DNA of 64,000 nt, taken from NCBI RefSeq assembly GCF_900631945.1, contig NZ_UZWE01000024.1, positions 62,001 through 126,000 on the forward strand, in the 5' to 3' direction. The DNA comes from Paracoccus haematequi. GTDB taxonomy: Bacteria; Pseudomonadota; Alphaproteobacteria; Rhodobacterales; Rhodobacteraceae. This document shows, in pieces, positions 29,173 to 37,491 of this stretch. Position 1 is the stretch's first letter. Each line of letters opens with the position of its first letter. The translations under genes were made by a program, and so were the position numbers. The notes beneath the pieces are model-generated. The model did not search any database. It had not been told where the DNA came from and saw nothing but the letters and a program-made list of their open reading frames with translations.

Positions 29173-31949
29173 ACCGCCAGGACCAACTTGTCGCCTGTGA
29201 CGGAGAGGCCGGTGTCTTTGATCGCCCCTTCGTCGGTGACAACAATTCCAACGCCAGTCAGGTCGCGCGTGGGACCGGGCGTAAGCGGGCTTCCTGTCAG
29301 GCGAAGGAAAGAACCGGGCTTCAAGATGATGTTATGGTTTGCGCCTGATACAGCAGTCCCGGCCCGGCCCCGCCAGCTCGACTCGATCTTGCCAATAGTG
29401 GCACCCAGGATTGCGGAGATGGTGCCGTTCGCAGGCTTGAAGAAGCCGCCTTCCGTGGTCTTTTCCCCGACAATCGGTGTGCCGATCAGATCGCGAATCC
29501 GAACAAAGCCGTTACGCTCGATGCGCCGCCAGCTATCAAATTTTCCCGATGCGCCACTGGTTTGCCCTAGGAAATCATACAGAGCCTTATCCCAGGCAGT
29601 CAGGTTGAAGGCGTCAAAACGCATCAAGGCAGTCGCATGGAATTCCAGCGTGCCTCCAGCCTCCACCGTCAGGACACTGGACGGGCTGATCGCATCCCAT
29701 CCGACCTTGCCCATGTCTCCCACAATCCGCAAGGTTTCCCCGTCACGGATCCGGCAATCCGGCCCGAGGATCAATTGGCCCTGACCGCTGGCCTCGAAAT
29801 CGCCAGCAGAAGGCCCGTTAACAGCAAAGCGCCCCCCGCGCACCGTCGCAAACCCGTCGAAGCTGTCAGCGTAGAACTTACCGTATTCCCCCACTTCGAT
29901 ATGAGAGCCAGCATCCACCGCCTCGAAACTGACCTTGCCCGACGATGCTTGGAAGATGCCCTGCTCCCCCATAGACAGCGCCTCCAGGGATCGGCTGTCC
30001 TTAACCCACTTCACGATGTTGTCTCCGATCTCCAAGCTGTCGCCATTGATCGGGGTGTCCTTGCTCGACCAATTAAGCGGGTTGTCCGACCGGAAGCCTT
30101 CGCCCCGGAAGTCGGGCTTGAACGTCAGAACCTGCGGTGTTGTGCGGTCCTCCATCGGCAGTTCCAAGTTGGGTTCGCGGGCAGAAAGCAGGTAGCGGTT
30201 CACCGCCTTGATTTCCAACTGCAACTGGCGAGGCGAAAGACCTCGGCAGTAGGTGGCGTATTCGGCAATTGTAGCCGATGCCTTACCCAGTTTTTGCCCT
30301 GCCCACCGCTGGATCGTGATCGTATCTATGAAACTGGTGACAAGACCTGCGAGGTTCAGGTCGCCGTTCCAGCGACGGACAACAAGATTGGACCAGAGTG
30401 ACCCGCGACCGTGTTTATAAGCGTAATAAGAGTTGTTCGGGCTGAATTGATGATTGTTCTTAGCGGCCACTTCCGCAGCGTCATCCGGGTTCGAGACGTG
30501 CAAGACCAAGCAGTCAACGTCCACACTCTGAACGCCCAGAAAGTCCAGTCCCGTTTTCTTGGCCCCGGCGGAGGTAATGTAATTTCCGTCGCGACCTGAA
30601 GTTGCAACGGTGCGGATATTGATCGGGAAGAACCCGGTCTGCGTGGCTAGGTTGCCCTCGACATCACTCCACCGCAGACCTGAGTTTTGCAGGCCCAGCA
30701 TGTTGTCAATGGCTGTGCAGTCAATCTGCCAACCGCCGATGCGCATTTGCCCGCCCAAAGACGCGCCGCGCATGGTCAACATCCCATGCCAGGACATATC
30801 GACCTGCCCCTCTGACGTATAGACGTTGTGACTATAGATCGACGGCGGTTGTCCGTATTGGCCATTATTCCATGTGCCATCGACAACCTGATCTTGGACC
30901 CATCCGTTTTTGTCCCAAAAAGTGTCGAGAAAGAGGCTACCAAGAACATCCGAAAAATAAATCCCGGATGACCGATCCGGATGAGCCGTCCAGGTCGAGC
31001 CATTAACCGGAACTTGCCTCGCACCATCAAAGGTTTTGGTTCGGTAAAGTGTCAGCCCCCTCGACTTATCGCCCGAAAACTCCCGATGCCGTCCTATGAA
31101 GTCAGTGTCGGCAGTAAGCCAATTCTCGAAGGTGCGCATTAAGGTGATGTCCAAATCAACACCAATGGACACGAGATTGGCGGGCCAATAAGCCCCGCTG
31201 TTTCCGTATTTTATACCCTTGGGGACAGAGCCGGTTCCGAACGCCCGGATTACTCGCGGATGGAGCGGGCTTTCGCCGTGCAAATTGATCTTGATATCAA
31301 GTCCCGTGTAGTCGTAGCCCCGCTCCACATAAAGCCACCATGAGGGGTGAATGCGGTCACTCGCAACTGCGGCGTGCATGGCCTCGATGATAAGCTGCGC
31401 AACGGCACCGGATACTTTTTGGGCTTCCGTGCTACCGTAGAACGGCCGCTGTAGCAGCCAGGCACCCGTGACGGACGCTTCAGCGATGGGGGGTGTTTGC
31501 GCAGCAGCAATACTGGCGCGCGTCCATGCCGAAGGATCGCCACTAACCCAGATTTCCCGATGATAGTCCCCCGGCTCCAAAACGAGATCGCCATTATCAT
31601 CCGTTTCCAGCATGTAATACTCGGCCCGGCCCCAGCCGTTCTTGCTGGACATCCGAGACACCGATACGGAGCAGACACGGCCGTCTTGCAACGTGCCGGG
31701 GATCACGACAGGCTGATGCACCGTTTTAAGGTCAAGGGTTGCGCTGCCGTCGGCTTGCTGCACCAACAGGGGTGCATAATCCGGCGAGACAGAGGCGAGA
31801 TCAGGGAATTCATTAACCCGTCCGCCGAACGCAGACAGTTCGACCACATCCGGCACATCCCCATACTTCTCAATGGTCAGAGACTTGCCGCGCAGGGTCG
31901 CGGTGATCTGATGGTCGGCCAGGTCGCCGGGGTAAAGATATGCGGTCAT
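29169..31949 (-). CDS. Large tail fibre / tailspike protein
   Basis: A 926-residue protein with repeated Gly/Asn/Asp turns and short strands, no membrane segment, as expected of a beta-helical tail fibre or spike. The N-terminal section starts MTAYLYPGDLADHQITATLR; the C-terminus has many G-T/S-hydrophobic repeats (ISAILGATIGKIESSWRGRA). The start at 31949 overlaps the upstream stop as ATGA; no convincing start is needed further up. Likely the receptor-binding protein. Enzyme activity on surface glycans is possible but no catalytic motif is recognised. Confidence 0.78.
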   Translation of the reverse strand: MTAYLYPGDLADHQITATLRGKSLTIEKYGDVPDVVELSAFGGRVNEFPDLASVSPDYAPLLVQQADGSATLDLKTVHQPVVIPGTLQDGRVCSVSVSRMSSKNGWGRAEYYMLETDDNGDLVLEPGDYHREIWVSGDPSAWTRASIAAAQTPPIAEASVTGAWLLQRPFYGSTEAQKVSGAVAQLIIEAMHAAVASDRIHPSWWLYVERGYDYTGLDIKINLHGESPLHPRVIRAFGTGSVPKGIKYGNSGAYWPANLVSIGVDLDITLMRTFENWLTADTDFIGRHREFSGDKSRGLTLYRTKTFDGARQVPVNGSTWTAHPDRSSGIYFSDVLGSLFLDTFWDKNGWVQDQVVDGTWNNGQYGQPPSIYSHNVYTSEGQVDMSWHGMLTMRGASLGGQMRIGGWQIDCTAIDNMLGLQNSGLRWSDVEGNLATQTGFFPINIRTVATSGRDGNYITSAGAKKTGLDFLGVQSVDVDCLVLHVSNPDDAAEVAAKNNHQFSPNNSYYAYKHGRGSLWSNLVVRRWNGDLNLAGLVTSFIDTITIQRWAGQKLGKASATIAEYATYCRGLSPRQLQLEIKAVNRYLLSAREPNLELPMEDRTTPQVLTFKPDFRGEGFRSDNPLNWSSKDTPINGDSLEIGDNIVKWVKDSRSLEALSMGEQGIFQASSGKVSFEAVDAGSHIEVGEYGKFYADSFDGFATVRGGRFAVNGPSAGDFEASGQGQLILGPDCRIRDGETLRIVGDMGKVGWDAISPSSVLTVEAGGTLEFHATALMRFDAFNLTAWDKALYDFLGQTSGASGKFDSWRRIERNGFVRIRDLIGTPIVGEKTTEGGFFKPANGTISAILGATIGKIESSWRGRAGTAVSGANHNIILKPGSFLRLTGSPLTPGPTRDLTGVGIVVTDEGAIKDTGLSVTGDKLVLAV

Positions 31950-33580
31950 GCTGTTTGCCTCACGCGAGTGTTGGAAAGGATCTTGGCCGTGCCGCTGACG
32001 TCCATGGTGAAGATATAATACATCGCCACCCGACCAGCGGCGGGGGTGAAGGTGTCGGTGCGAGAAAGGGTCGTGTCGCCCGCGGGCTTGGTCACGTCGA
32101 AAACATTGACGTGTATCGCGGTATTGTAGCTGGTCATGTCTGACAAGCGGCCGATCACGCGGGTCGCATTGCCCCACTCGATGTGAGTTTCCAACTCATA
32201 GGTGTCGCCCGGCACCACGTCGAAATAGACGCGTGGGTTGCCCTGTGTATTGCCGCCCGCGATGCCGTCCGATCCAATGGTCAGGTCGCCATTGCCATCC
32301 GGCCCAGTGATCGTGCCGCGCGATGCAACCTCTCCATTGCGCTTCCAGGTCGGCGCATACCACCCGGCCGCAGCCGGGACCGACACGGCATTGGTCGTAT
32401 AGCTGCGCGCGCCGTTCCCGTCAGTCAGGGTTACTTCCACGTCGTAAGGCACACCTGCGTCTTCGGCCCGGATGACATAGGTCTTGCCTTTCGACCCATC
32501 CGGCCAGGACCAATCGAAAGTAGGATCGGACCCGGCGATCAGGCTCAGCGGCGGCGGCAGGTGCAGCGTCATCGTCTGGCCCACAGCCGGGGTGCCGGTG
32601 ATGTAGGGATCGCGCAGCAGGACCGGGCCTGATGCCAGGGGTGCGAAGTCGATCTCCCACTCGCCCATCATCTCCGCAGGCGCCGTGGGGCTGGACAGGT
32701 TGATGGTTTCGGGTTCAGACGCTGCTGTCGCGTTGGCGATGGCGAAGATGCCGGCAGGGCTGACGATCAGGTCGGGCAGCGCCGGGCTGGCTTCGAAGGT
32801 CGCGCTGTAGGCCGTATAACCCGCCTTTGTCGCGCCGATGGTGACGATGCCGCTGGCCGGTGCGGTGCCGGTATATCTGCGCGGATCGTTCGCGTCCCGC
32901 ACCAGGGTCAGGGGCGATACGCTGTCGGGGGCGGCGCTGAACAGGATCTCGAAATCATCGCCCGCCACCAGAGGGTTGGGGGTGATGGTGGCTTCAAGCG
33001 AGGGAAGTTCAGCCGCCTCGCCACTGACAGCGGCCTTGGGTTCGCTCCATGGGCCTGGTCCAACGCTGTTCCGCCCACGGACCCTAAAGGAATATTCCGT
33101 GTCCTCATCCGGCATGGTCAGGACACGCTGACCTGTCCCCAGGCCGGCAAGGGCGGTGCCCGGCGCATCCTCGCCATCCTGGACCGTATATTCCAGGGCG
33201 ATCAAAGCCGCGCCGCCGGTGCTGGGTCGGCCGGAAATGTCCATAATGACGGCGCCAGGCGCGGCGCCCGTCGAAACCGTCCACTGATGCGGCGCGAAAG
33301 TGCCGGGGGCTGTCGGCTCGACCGGCTCGACGCCGTCATCCTCGCCCAGGCCGGATGCGATGGACAGGCAGCCGATGCCGACCCCGTGGGTTGCGGCGCG
33401 GATCGTCATCGCGGCCGCGCAGGTATACCAGGACCGCGGTCGGATCAGCAGGCTGTCATCGGCATCGGGATCATCCTCGGCACAGACGAGGATGGACCGC
33501 GTGCCGCTATTTTGAAGAACGTCTCCGGCGGCGACAGCGATCGGGCCGGTCCAGGCAAGGCTGGTCAGGTATGCAGGCAT
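31946..33580 (-). CDS. Tail-fibre-associated protein with fibronectin type III-like domain
   Basis: A 544-residue beta-rich protein. The first 80 residues (MPAYLTSLAWTGPIAVAAGD, then LQNSGTRSILV) are clearly related to the whole of the neighbouring 82-residue protein. A fibronectin type III-like segment follows (YTVQDGEDAPGTALAGLGTG, then DTEYSFRVRGRNSVGPGPWS near residue 155-180). The C-terminal part resembles a carbohydrate-binding beta-sandwich (YFDVVPGDTYELETHIEWG). It probably links fibre to virion or binds the cell surface. It overlaps the fibre start as ATGA. Confidence 0.75.
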   Translation of the reverse strand: MPAYLTSLAWTGPIAVAAGDVLQNSGTRSILVCAEDDPDADDSLLIRPRSWYTCAAAMTIRAATHGVGIGCLSIASGLGEDDGVEPVEPTAPGTFAPHQWTVSTGAAPGAVIMDISGRPSTGGAALIALEYTVQDGEDAPGTALAGLGTGQRVLTMPDEDTEYSFRVRGRNSVGPGPWSEPKAAVSGEAAELPSLEATITPNPLVAGDDFEILFSAAPDSVSPLTLVRDANDPRRYTGTAPASGIVTIGATKAGYTAYSATFEASPALPDLIVSPAGIFAIANATAASEPETINLSSPTAPAEMMGEWEIDFAPLASGPVLLRDPYITGTPAVGQTMTLHLPPPLSLIAGSDPTFDWSWPDGSKGKTYVIRAEDAGVPYDVEVTLTDGNGARSYTTNAVSVPAAAGWYAPTWKRNGEVASRGTITGPDGNGDLTIGSDGIAGGNTQGNPRVYFDVVPGDTYELETHIEWGNATRVIGRLSDMTSYNTAIHVNVFDVTKPAGDTTLSRTDTFTPAAGRVAMYYIFTMDVSGTAKILSNTRVRQTA

Positions 33581-33590
33581 GATCGTCCCC

Positions 33591-33839
33591 TCAATCCGTC
33601 AGGGCCAGGCCGCGCACGACCACCAGGCGGCTGATCGTCGGGCCAGCGGTCGAGGCGCGCACCGACATTGCGGACCGCAGACGGAACGCTTCGCCCGGGG
33701 CCAGCGACAAGGCGTCCAGCTCGGATGCCGGATCGCTGCGGGATATCAGGATCTTGTTCACGCCGCGATTTTGCAGGATGTCCCCTGCGGCAAGCTCAAG
33801 GGGGGCTGTCCACTCTCGGGACACGGTATGTGCAGGCAT
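33591..33839 (-). CDS. Small protein homologous to N-terminus of the adjacent fibre protein
   Basis: An 82-residue protein (MPAHTVSREWTAPLELAAGD, then LQNRGVNKILISRS). It matches the N-terminal domain of the 544-residue protein over its full length: MPA, W-T-x-P, AAGD-hydrophobic-LQN, then a hydrophobic strand and a C-terminal R-A-x-T-x-G-x2 segment. It may be a free copy of an attachment or trimerisation domain. It is the first gene behind leader copy 3, with GGAG near its ATG. Confidence 0.72.
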   Translation of the reverse strand: MPAHTVSREWTAPLELAAGDILQNRGVNKILISRSDPASELDALSLAPGEAFRLRSAMSVRASTAGPTISRLVVVRGLALTD

Positions 33840-33841
33840 AA

Positions 33842-34018
33842 GCCGCTCCGCTGAAAACTGACATGATGCGTGAGTTTTCGGAGAGGTTGCCCGGCACCGG
33901 ACCTGCCCTGGCTTTTATCGGGGGCCTACCCGGCGGTCTTTCCTGCTGTCGTCTGGACCCGGAGTGAACCGGGTTGCCCGTCCTGGTCAGATAGACACAG
34001 GGCCGCGCAAATCGCCAG
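33842..34018 (-). promoter_or_regulatory. Structured late leader with promoter-like element, copy 3 (tail fibres)
   Basis: On the minus strand: CTGGCG (34018-34013), an 18-base spacer, CTATCT (33994-33989), then the folded region. The hairpin at 33957-33974 has arms ACCCGG/CCGGGT where copies 1 and 2 have ACCCCT/AGGGGT, so two base pairs changed on both sides while the stem stayed 6 bp and the loop 6 bases. The GGTTGC hairpin has lost one base. The last hairpin (33853-33859 with 33873-33879) precedes GGAG and the ATG of the fibre block. Confidence 0.7.
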
Positions 34019-34142
34019 CGGTTTTTGCCAGGCGCACATTTCGCCGCGCGACCGTCCGACATTGGACGCTGTCGGACGACCATTTTCATCGGACAGTTGC
34101 AACTGCATTAAAGCCGCAACTGTCTGATATTAAACGAAAATA
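34003..34142. other. Prophage right end / probable attR flank
   Basis: No gene is seen between leader copy 3 and tRNA-Lys. The stretch has two dyads: CGTCCGAC/GTCGGACG (34053-34060 with 34071-34078) and GACAGTTGC/GCAACTGTC (34092-34100 with 34116-34124), plus a further TCGGAC at 34089. These could be integrase arm sites. Because the tRNA 3' end faces the phage, the crossover probably lies within the tRNA sequence; the matching left repeat is outside the window. Confidence 0.45.
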
Positions 34143-34218
34143 TGGTGAGCCCGACAGGATTCGAACCTGTGACCCACTGATTAAAAGTCAGTTGCTCTAC
34201 CAACTGAGCTACGGGCCC
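34143..34218 (-). tRNA. tRNA-Lys (anticodon UUU)
   Basis: A full 76-base cloverleaf with encoded CCA. The acceptor stem pairs GGGCCCG with CGGGCTC, the D arm has AGCTCAGTTGGTAGAGC, the anticodon loop is CTTTTAA giving UUU, and the T arm has GGTTCGAATCC. Transcribed toward the prophage, whose right end begins at its 3' end. This is the arrangement left by phages that integrate into tRNA 3' ends and restore the gene. Confidence 0.97.
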
Positions 34219-34313
34219 AACACCGGCGCTTACTAGGGGGGGCTGCCGGGGGCGTCAAGCGGAAAAGTCGCGCCCACTGGCGGAAATTTCCCGCAGGGAT
34301 TATACGGCCTCTC

Positions 34314-35144
34314 ATGAACAGCAACCCCGCCTCCGGCCTGCCCTTCATGAAGATGCATGGGCTCGGCAACGATTTCGTCGTCCTGGATCTGCGTGCCGGT
34401 GGCGATCCGCCTGCGGCAGGGCTGGTCGCGCGCATCGCCGACCGCAACCGGGGCGTGGGCTTTGACCAGCTTGCGACGATCCAGGCGGACGACCGGGCGG
34501 ATTTGCGGCTGCGGTTCTGGAACGCCGACGGCTCGGTCAGCTCGGCCTGCGGGAATGCCACGCGCTGCGTCGCCCGCTATGTGATGGATCAGACCGGCCG
34601 CGACCGGCTGAGCCTGCGCACCGATCACGCCATCCTGCTGGCCGAGAATGCGGGGAACGGGCTGACGCGGGTGAACATGGGGCCGCCGGTGCTGGACTGG
34701 CGGGCGATTCCCCTGGCGCGCGCGGTGGACATCGACCGCCTGCCGATCGACGGCGATCCCGTGGCAACCGGGATGGGCAATCCCCATGCGACCTTCTTCG
34801 TCGAGGACGCGGCCTCGGTCGATCTGGCAACCTTCGGCCCCGCGATGGAGCATCACCCGCTGTATCCGCAGCGCACGAACGTCGAAGTCGTGCAGGTCGT
34901 CTCTCGGGACGAGATCATCCTGCGCATCTGGGAACGCGGGACGGGGCCGACGCTGGCCTCGGGGTCGTGTTCCTGCGCGGCGGTGGTGGCGGCGGCGCGG
35001 CGCGGGCTGACCGGGCGGCGCGTCACCGTGAACGTGCCGGGCGGTGCGCTGCTGATCGACTGGCGGGACGATGGCGTCTGGATGCAGGGGCCAGCCGCCC
35101 ATGTCTTTTCCGGCGTGCTGACGCCCGAATGGCTGGCGTCATGA
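34314..35144 (+). CDS. dapF: Diaminopimelate epimerase
   Basis: A 276-residue DapF that interconverts LL- and meso-diaminopimelate for lysine and peptidoglycan synthesis. The N-terminal PFMKMHGLGNDFVVLDLR is the family signature. The two catalytic Cys are in SSACGNATRC (near residue 80) and GSCSCAAVVAA (near 220). Substrate-binding GMGNPHATFF and ERGTG segments are present. It overlaps mtaB by ATGA. Confidence 0.97.
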   Translation: MNSNPASGLPFMKMHGLGNDFVVLDLRAGGDPPAAGLVARIADRNRGVGFDQLATIQADDRADLRLRFWNADGSVSSACGNATRCVARYVMDQTGRDRLSLRTDHAILLAENAGNGLTRVNMGPPVLDWRAIPLARAVDIDRLPIDGDPVATGMGNPHATFFVEDAASVDLATFGPAMEHHPLYPQRTNVEVVQVVSRDEIILRIWERGTGPTLASGSCSCAAVVAAARRGLTGRRVTVNVPGGALLIDWRDDGVWMQGPAAHVFSGVLTPEWLAS

Positions 35145-36394
35145 CCGCGCCGGTCTTTTCCACGCTGGGCTGCCGCCTGAACGCCTATGAGACCGAGGCG
35201 ATGCGCGAGATGGCCGAGGCGGCGGGCCTGTCGGGCGCGGTCGTGGTCAATACCTGCGCCGTCACGGCCGAGGCGGTGCGCAAGGCTCGCCAGGAAATCC
35301 GCCGCCTGGCGCGCGAGAATCCGGGCGCGCCGGTGATCGTCACCGGCTGCGCGGCCCAGACCGAACCCGACACCTTCGCGGCCATGCCCGAGGTCACCCG
35401 CGTCATCGGCAATCACGAGAAGATGCAGCCCGAGACGTGGCAAGGCCTGCGCGCCCCCGACCTGATCGGCGACACCGAGAAGATCCGCGTCGACGACATC
35501 ATGTCGGTGCGCGAAACGGCGGGCCATCTGATCGACGGCTTCGGGCGGCACCGCGCCTATGTCCAGGTCCAGAACGGCTGCGATCACCGCTGCACCTTCT
35601 GCATCATTCCCTATGGGCGCGGCAATTCGCGGTCGGTTCCGGCGGGCGTGGTGGTCGAGCAGATCAAGCGGCTGGTCGGGCGCGGCTTCAACGAGGTCGT
35701 GCTGACCGGCGTCGACCTGACCAGTTGGGGCGCCGACCTGCCGGGCACGCCGCGGCTGGGCGATCTGGTCATGCGGATCCTGCGGCTGGTGCCCGACCTG
35801 CCGCGCCTGCGCATCAGCAGCATCGACAGCATCGAGGCGGACGAGAACCTGATGCTGGCCATCGCCTCGGAACCCCGGCTGATGCCGCATCTGCACCTGT
35901 CCCTGCAGGCCGGCGACGACATGATCCTGAAGCGGATGAAGCGCCGCCACCTGCGTGACGACGCGATCCGTTTCTGCGAGGACGCGCGGCGGCTGCGCCC
36001 GGATATCGTCTTCGGGGCCGATATCATCGCCGGTTTCCCGACCGAAACCGATGCGATGTTCGAAAACAGCGTCAGGCTGGTCGGCGATTGCGGGCTGACC
36101 TTCCTGCATGTCTTTCCATTCTCGGCCCGCAAGGGGACGCCCGCCGCGCGGATGCCCGCCGTGAAGGGGCCGGTGATCCGCGACCGCGCCGCCCGACTGC
36201 GCGAGGCGGGCGAGGCCGCGTTGCGCCGCCATCTGGACGGGCAGGTGGGCCGGACCCATCGCGTGTTGACCGAAGGCCCGCGGCTGGGCCGCACGGAACA
36301 GTTCACCGAGGTGGCCTTTGCCAGCGACCAGCCGGAAGGCGCGCTGATGGACCTGCGCATCGCCGGTCATGACGGGGCGCGGCTGGTGGCGTAA
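35141..36394 (+). CDS. mtaB: tRNA (N6-threonylcarbamoyladenosine-37) methylthiotransferase
   Basis: A 417-residue radical-SAM enzyme that converts t6A37 to ms2t6A in tRNAs. The N-terminal UPF0004 domain has Cys at TLGCRLN, NTCAVT and TGCAAQ for one 4Fe-4S cluster. The radical-SAM motif is NGCDHRCTFC (near residue 145). LTGVDLTSWG and SSIDSIE segments match MtaB rather than MiaB. A C-terminal TRAM-like section is short. The start at 35141 overlaps dapF as ATGA. Confidence 0.95.
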   Translation: MTAPVFSTLGCRLNAYETEAMREMAEAAGLSGAVVVNTCAVTAEAVRKARQEIRRLARENPGAPVIVTGCAAQTEPDTFAAMPEVTRVIGNHEKMQPETWQGLRAPDLIGDTEKIRVDDIMSVRETAGHLIDGFGRHRAYVQVQNGCDHRCTFCIIPYGRGNSRSVPAGVVVEQIKRLVGRGFNEVVLTGVDLTSWGADLPGTPRLGDLVMRILRLVPDLPRLRISSIDSIEADENLMLAIASEPRLMPHLHLSLQAGDDMILKRMKRRHLRDDAIRFCEDARRLRPDIVFGADIIAGFPTETDAMFENSVRLVGDCGLTFLHVFPFSARKGTPAARMPAVKGPVIRDRAARLREAGEAALRRHLDGQVGRTHRVLTEGPRLGRTEQFTEVAFASDQPEGALMDLRIAGHDGARLVA

Positions 36395-36455
36395 GCTGGC
36401 GGGGGGAAACCCAGGGCGTTTCCTGATCCCGCCTGCGGCCCCTTGGCGCAGATCC

Positions 36456-37292
36456 TCACCGCGCCATGAACACCGGCACCTTGGCCTTTTCCAGCATGTT
36501 GCGCGTGGCCCCGCCCAGGATCGCCTGGCGGAAGCGCGAATGGCCATAGGCGCCCATCACCACCAGGTCGGCGGCGATTTCGGTCGCGCGGCGGTTCAGT
36601 TCCTCGCTGACGGTGCCCGAGGTGCGGGCCAGCACGGCGATGTCGGCATGGACGCCGTGGCGGTTCAGCATCTGCGCCAGGGGCGCGCCGGGTTCGGAAC
36701 CGTCGGTGCCGGCGCGCGGGTCGATCACCGTGATCTCGACCGAGCCGGCGGCCTTCAGCAGGGGCAGGGCGCGGCGCACGGCGGCCAGGGCCTCGGTCGA
36801 CTGGTTCCAGGCGATCAGCACCTTGCCCGGCGGATCGGCGGGCAGCTCGGTGCCGGGCAGGACCAGGACCGGGCAGCAGCCCTCGAACAGCGCGGCCTCG
36901 ACCACGGCCTCGGCCTCTCCGGGGGCGTCCTCGCCATAGGGGCGGGACAGGACGGTCAGGTCGGAAAACCGCGCGCGCATTCCCACCAGGTTGGCGATGC
37001 CGCCGATCTGGGCCACTGCGGCCTCGGACGACCAGCGAAGATCGCCGAAGCGGGCCAGGTGCTGCCGGACCGTCTGATCCAGCGTCCCGGCCTGGTCCAT
37101 CGCCATGTCGATGGCGTCCTGGAACGCATAAGGCATCCCGTTCGGAAAGTAATAGCCCACCTGCGTGTGATCCAGCCCCAGGCTGAGGACCGACAGATGC
37201 CCGTCCTCGCGCGCGGCCAGGGCCGCCGCCGCGTCAAGCTGGGGCAGCTGGCGGGCGTCGGACAGGACGGTCAGGATGCTTTTGTAACCCAT
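36456..37292 (-). CDS. Universal stress protein, tandem UspA domains
   Basis: A 278-residue protein with two Usp domains. The second ends with the nucleotide-binding pattern [20 protein letters not shown]. The first begins [13 protein letters not shown] and is degenerate. The ATG at 37292 is chosen because AAGGAG lies at a suitable distance; an in-frame ATG at 37310 has none. It is divergent from ccoN, with two FNR boxes between, so both are probably induced at low oxygen. Confidence 0.88.
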   Translation of the reverse strand: MGYKSILTVLSDARQLPQLDAAAALAAREDGHLSVLSLGLDHTQVGYYFPNGMPYAFQDAIDMAMDQAGTLDQTVRQHLARFGDLRWSSEAAVAQIGGIANLVGMRARFSDLTVLSRPYGEDAPGEAEAVVEAALFEGCCPVLVLPGTELPADPPGKVLIAWNQSTEALAAVRRALPLLKAAGSVEITVIDPRAGTDGSEPGAPLAQMLNRHGVHADIAVLARTSGTVSEELNRRATEIAADLVVMGAYGHSRFRQAILGGATRNMLEKAKVPVFMAR

Positions 37293-37348
37293 CTCGGTCT
37301 CCTTGATCATGTCGGGGCGCAGGATGGCGGATTTGCCACGCCGCAGCC

Positions 37349-37386
37349 TTGACCGGAATCAAACCGCCGAACTTGATGCAGATCAA
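37349..37386. promoter_or_regulatory. Two FNR/FnrP-type boxes between usp and ccoN
   Basis: TTGATGCAGATCAA (37373-37386) is a perfect TTGAT-N4-ATCAA box. TTGACCGGAATCAA (37349-37362) differs at one position. The first is centred 41.5 bases before a start predicted near 37421 from a TTATTG -10 at 37409-37414, the class II activator spacing. The second could serve the divergent stress gene or assist the first. Confidence 0.85.
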
Positions 37387-37491
37387 GGTTTCGTGTGTCG
37401 CCGCCGCCTTATTGCGGTCGGTGACGAAGGAATCTGTCCGGCGGCGATTCGTGCCGCCGGTCATTCCGACCAAGGGACGCAGGTGGAAGCC

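Larger units (their letters stand above)
1..34142. mobile_element. Temperate T7-like (podovirus) prophage, left end outside window
   Basis: Continuous phage genes fill this span: integrase, Cro/CI-like regulators, primase and helicase, large terminase, portal, scaffold, capsid, tail tubular A and B, internal virion proteins, muramidase with spanins, and tail fibres. The right boundary is set by the 3' end of tRNA-Lys at 34143, beyond which dapF starts normal chromosome. No T7-like RNA polymerase or DNA polymerase is visible here. The integrase lies in the middle of the element (24823-26013), not next to the tRNA, which is unusual. The left junction is not visible. Confidence 0.93.
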
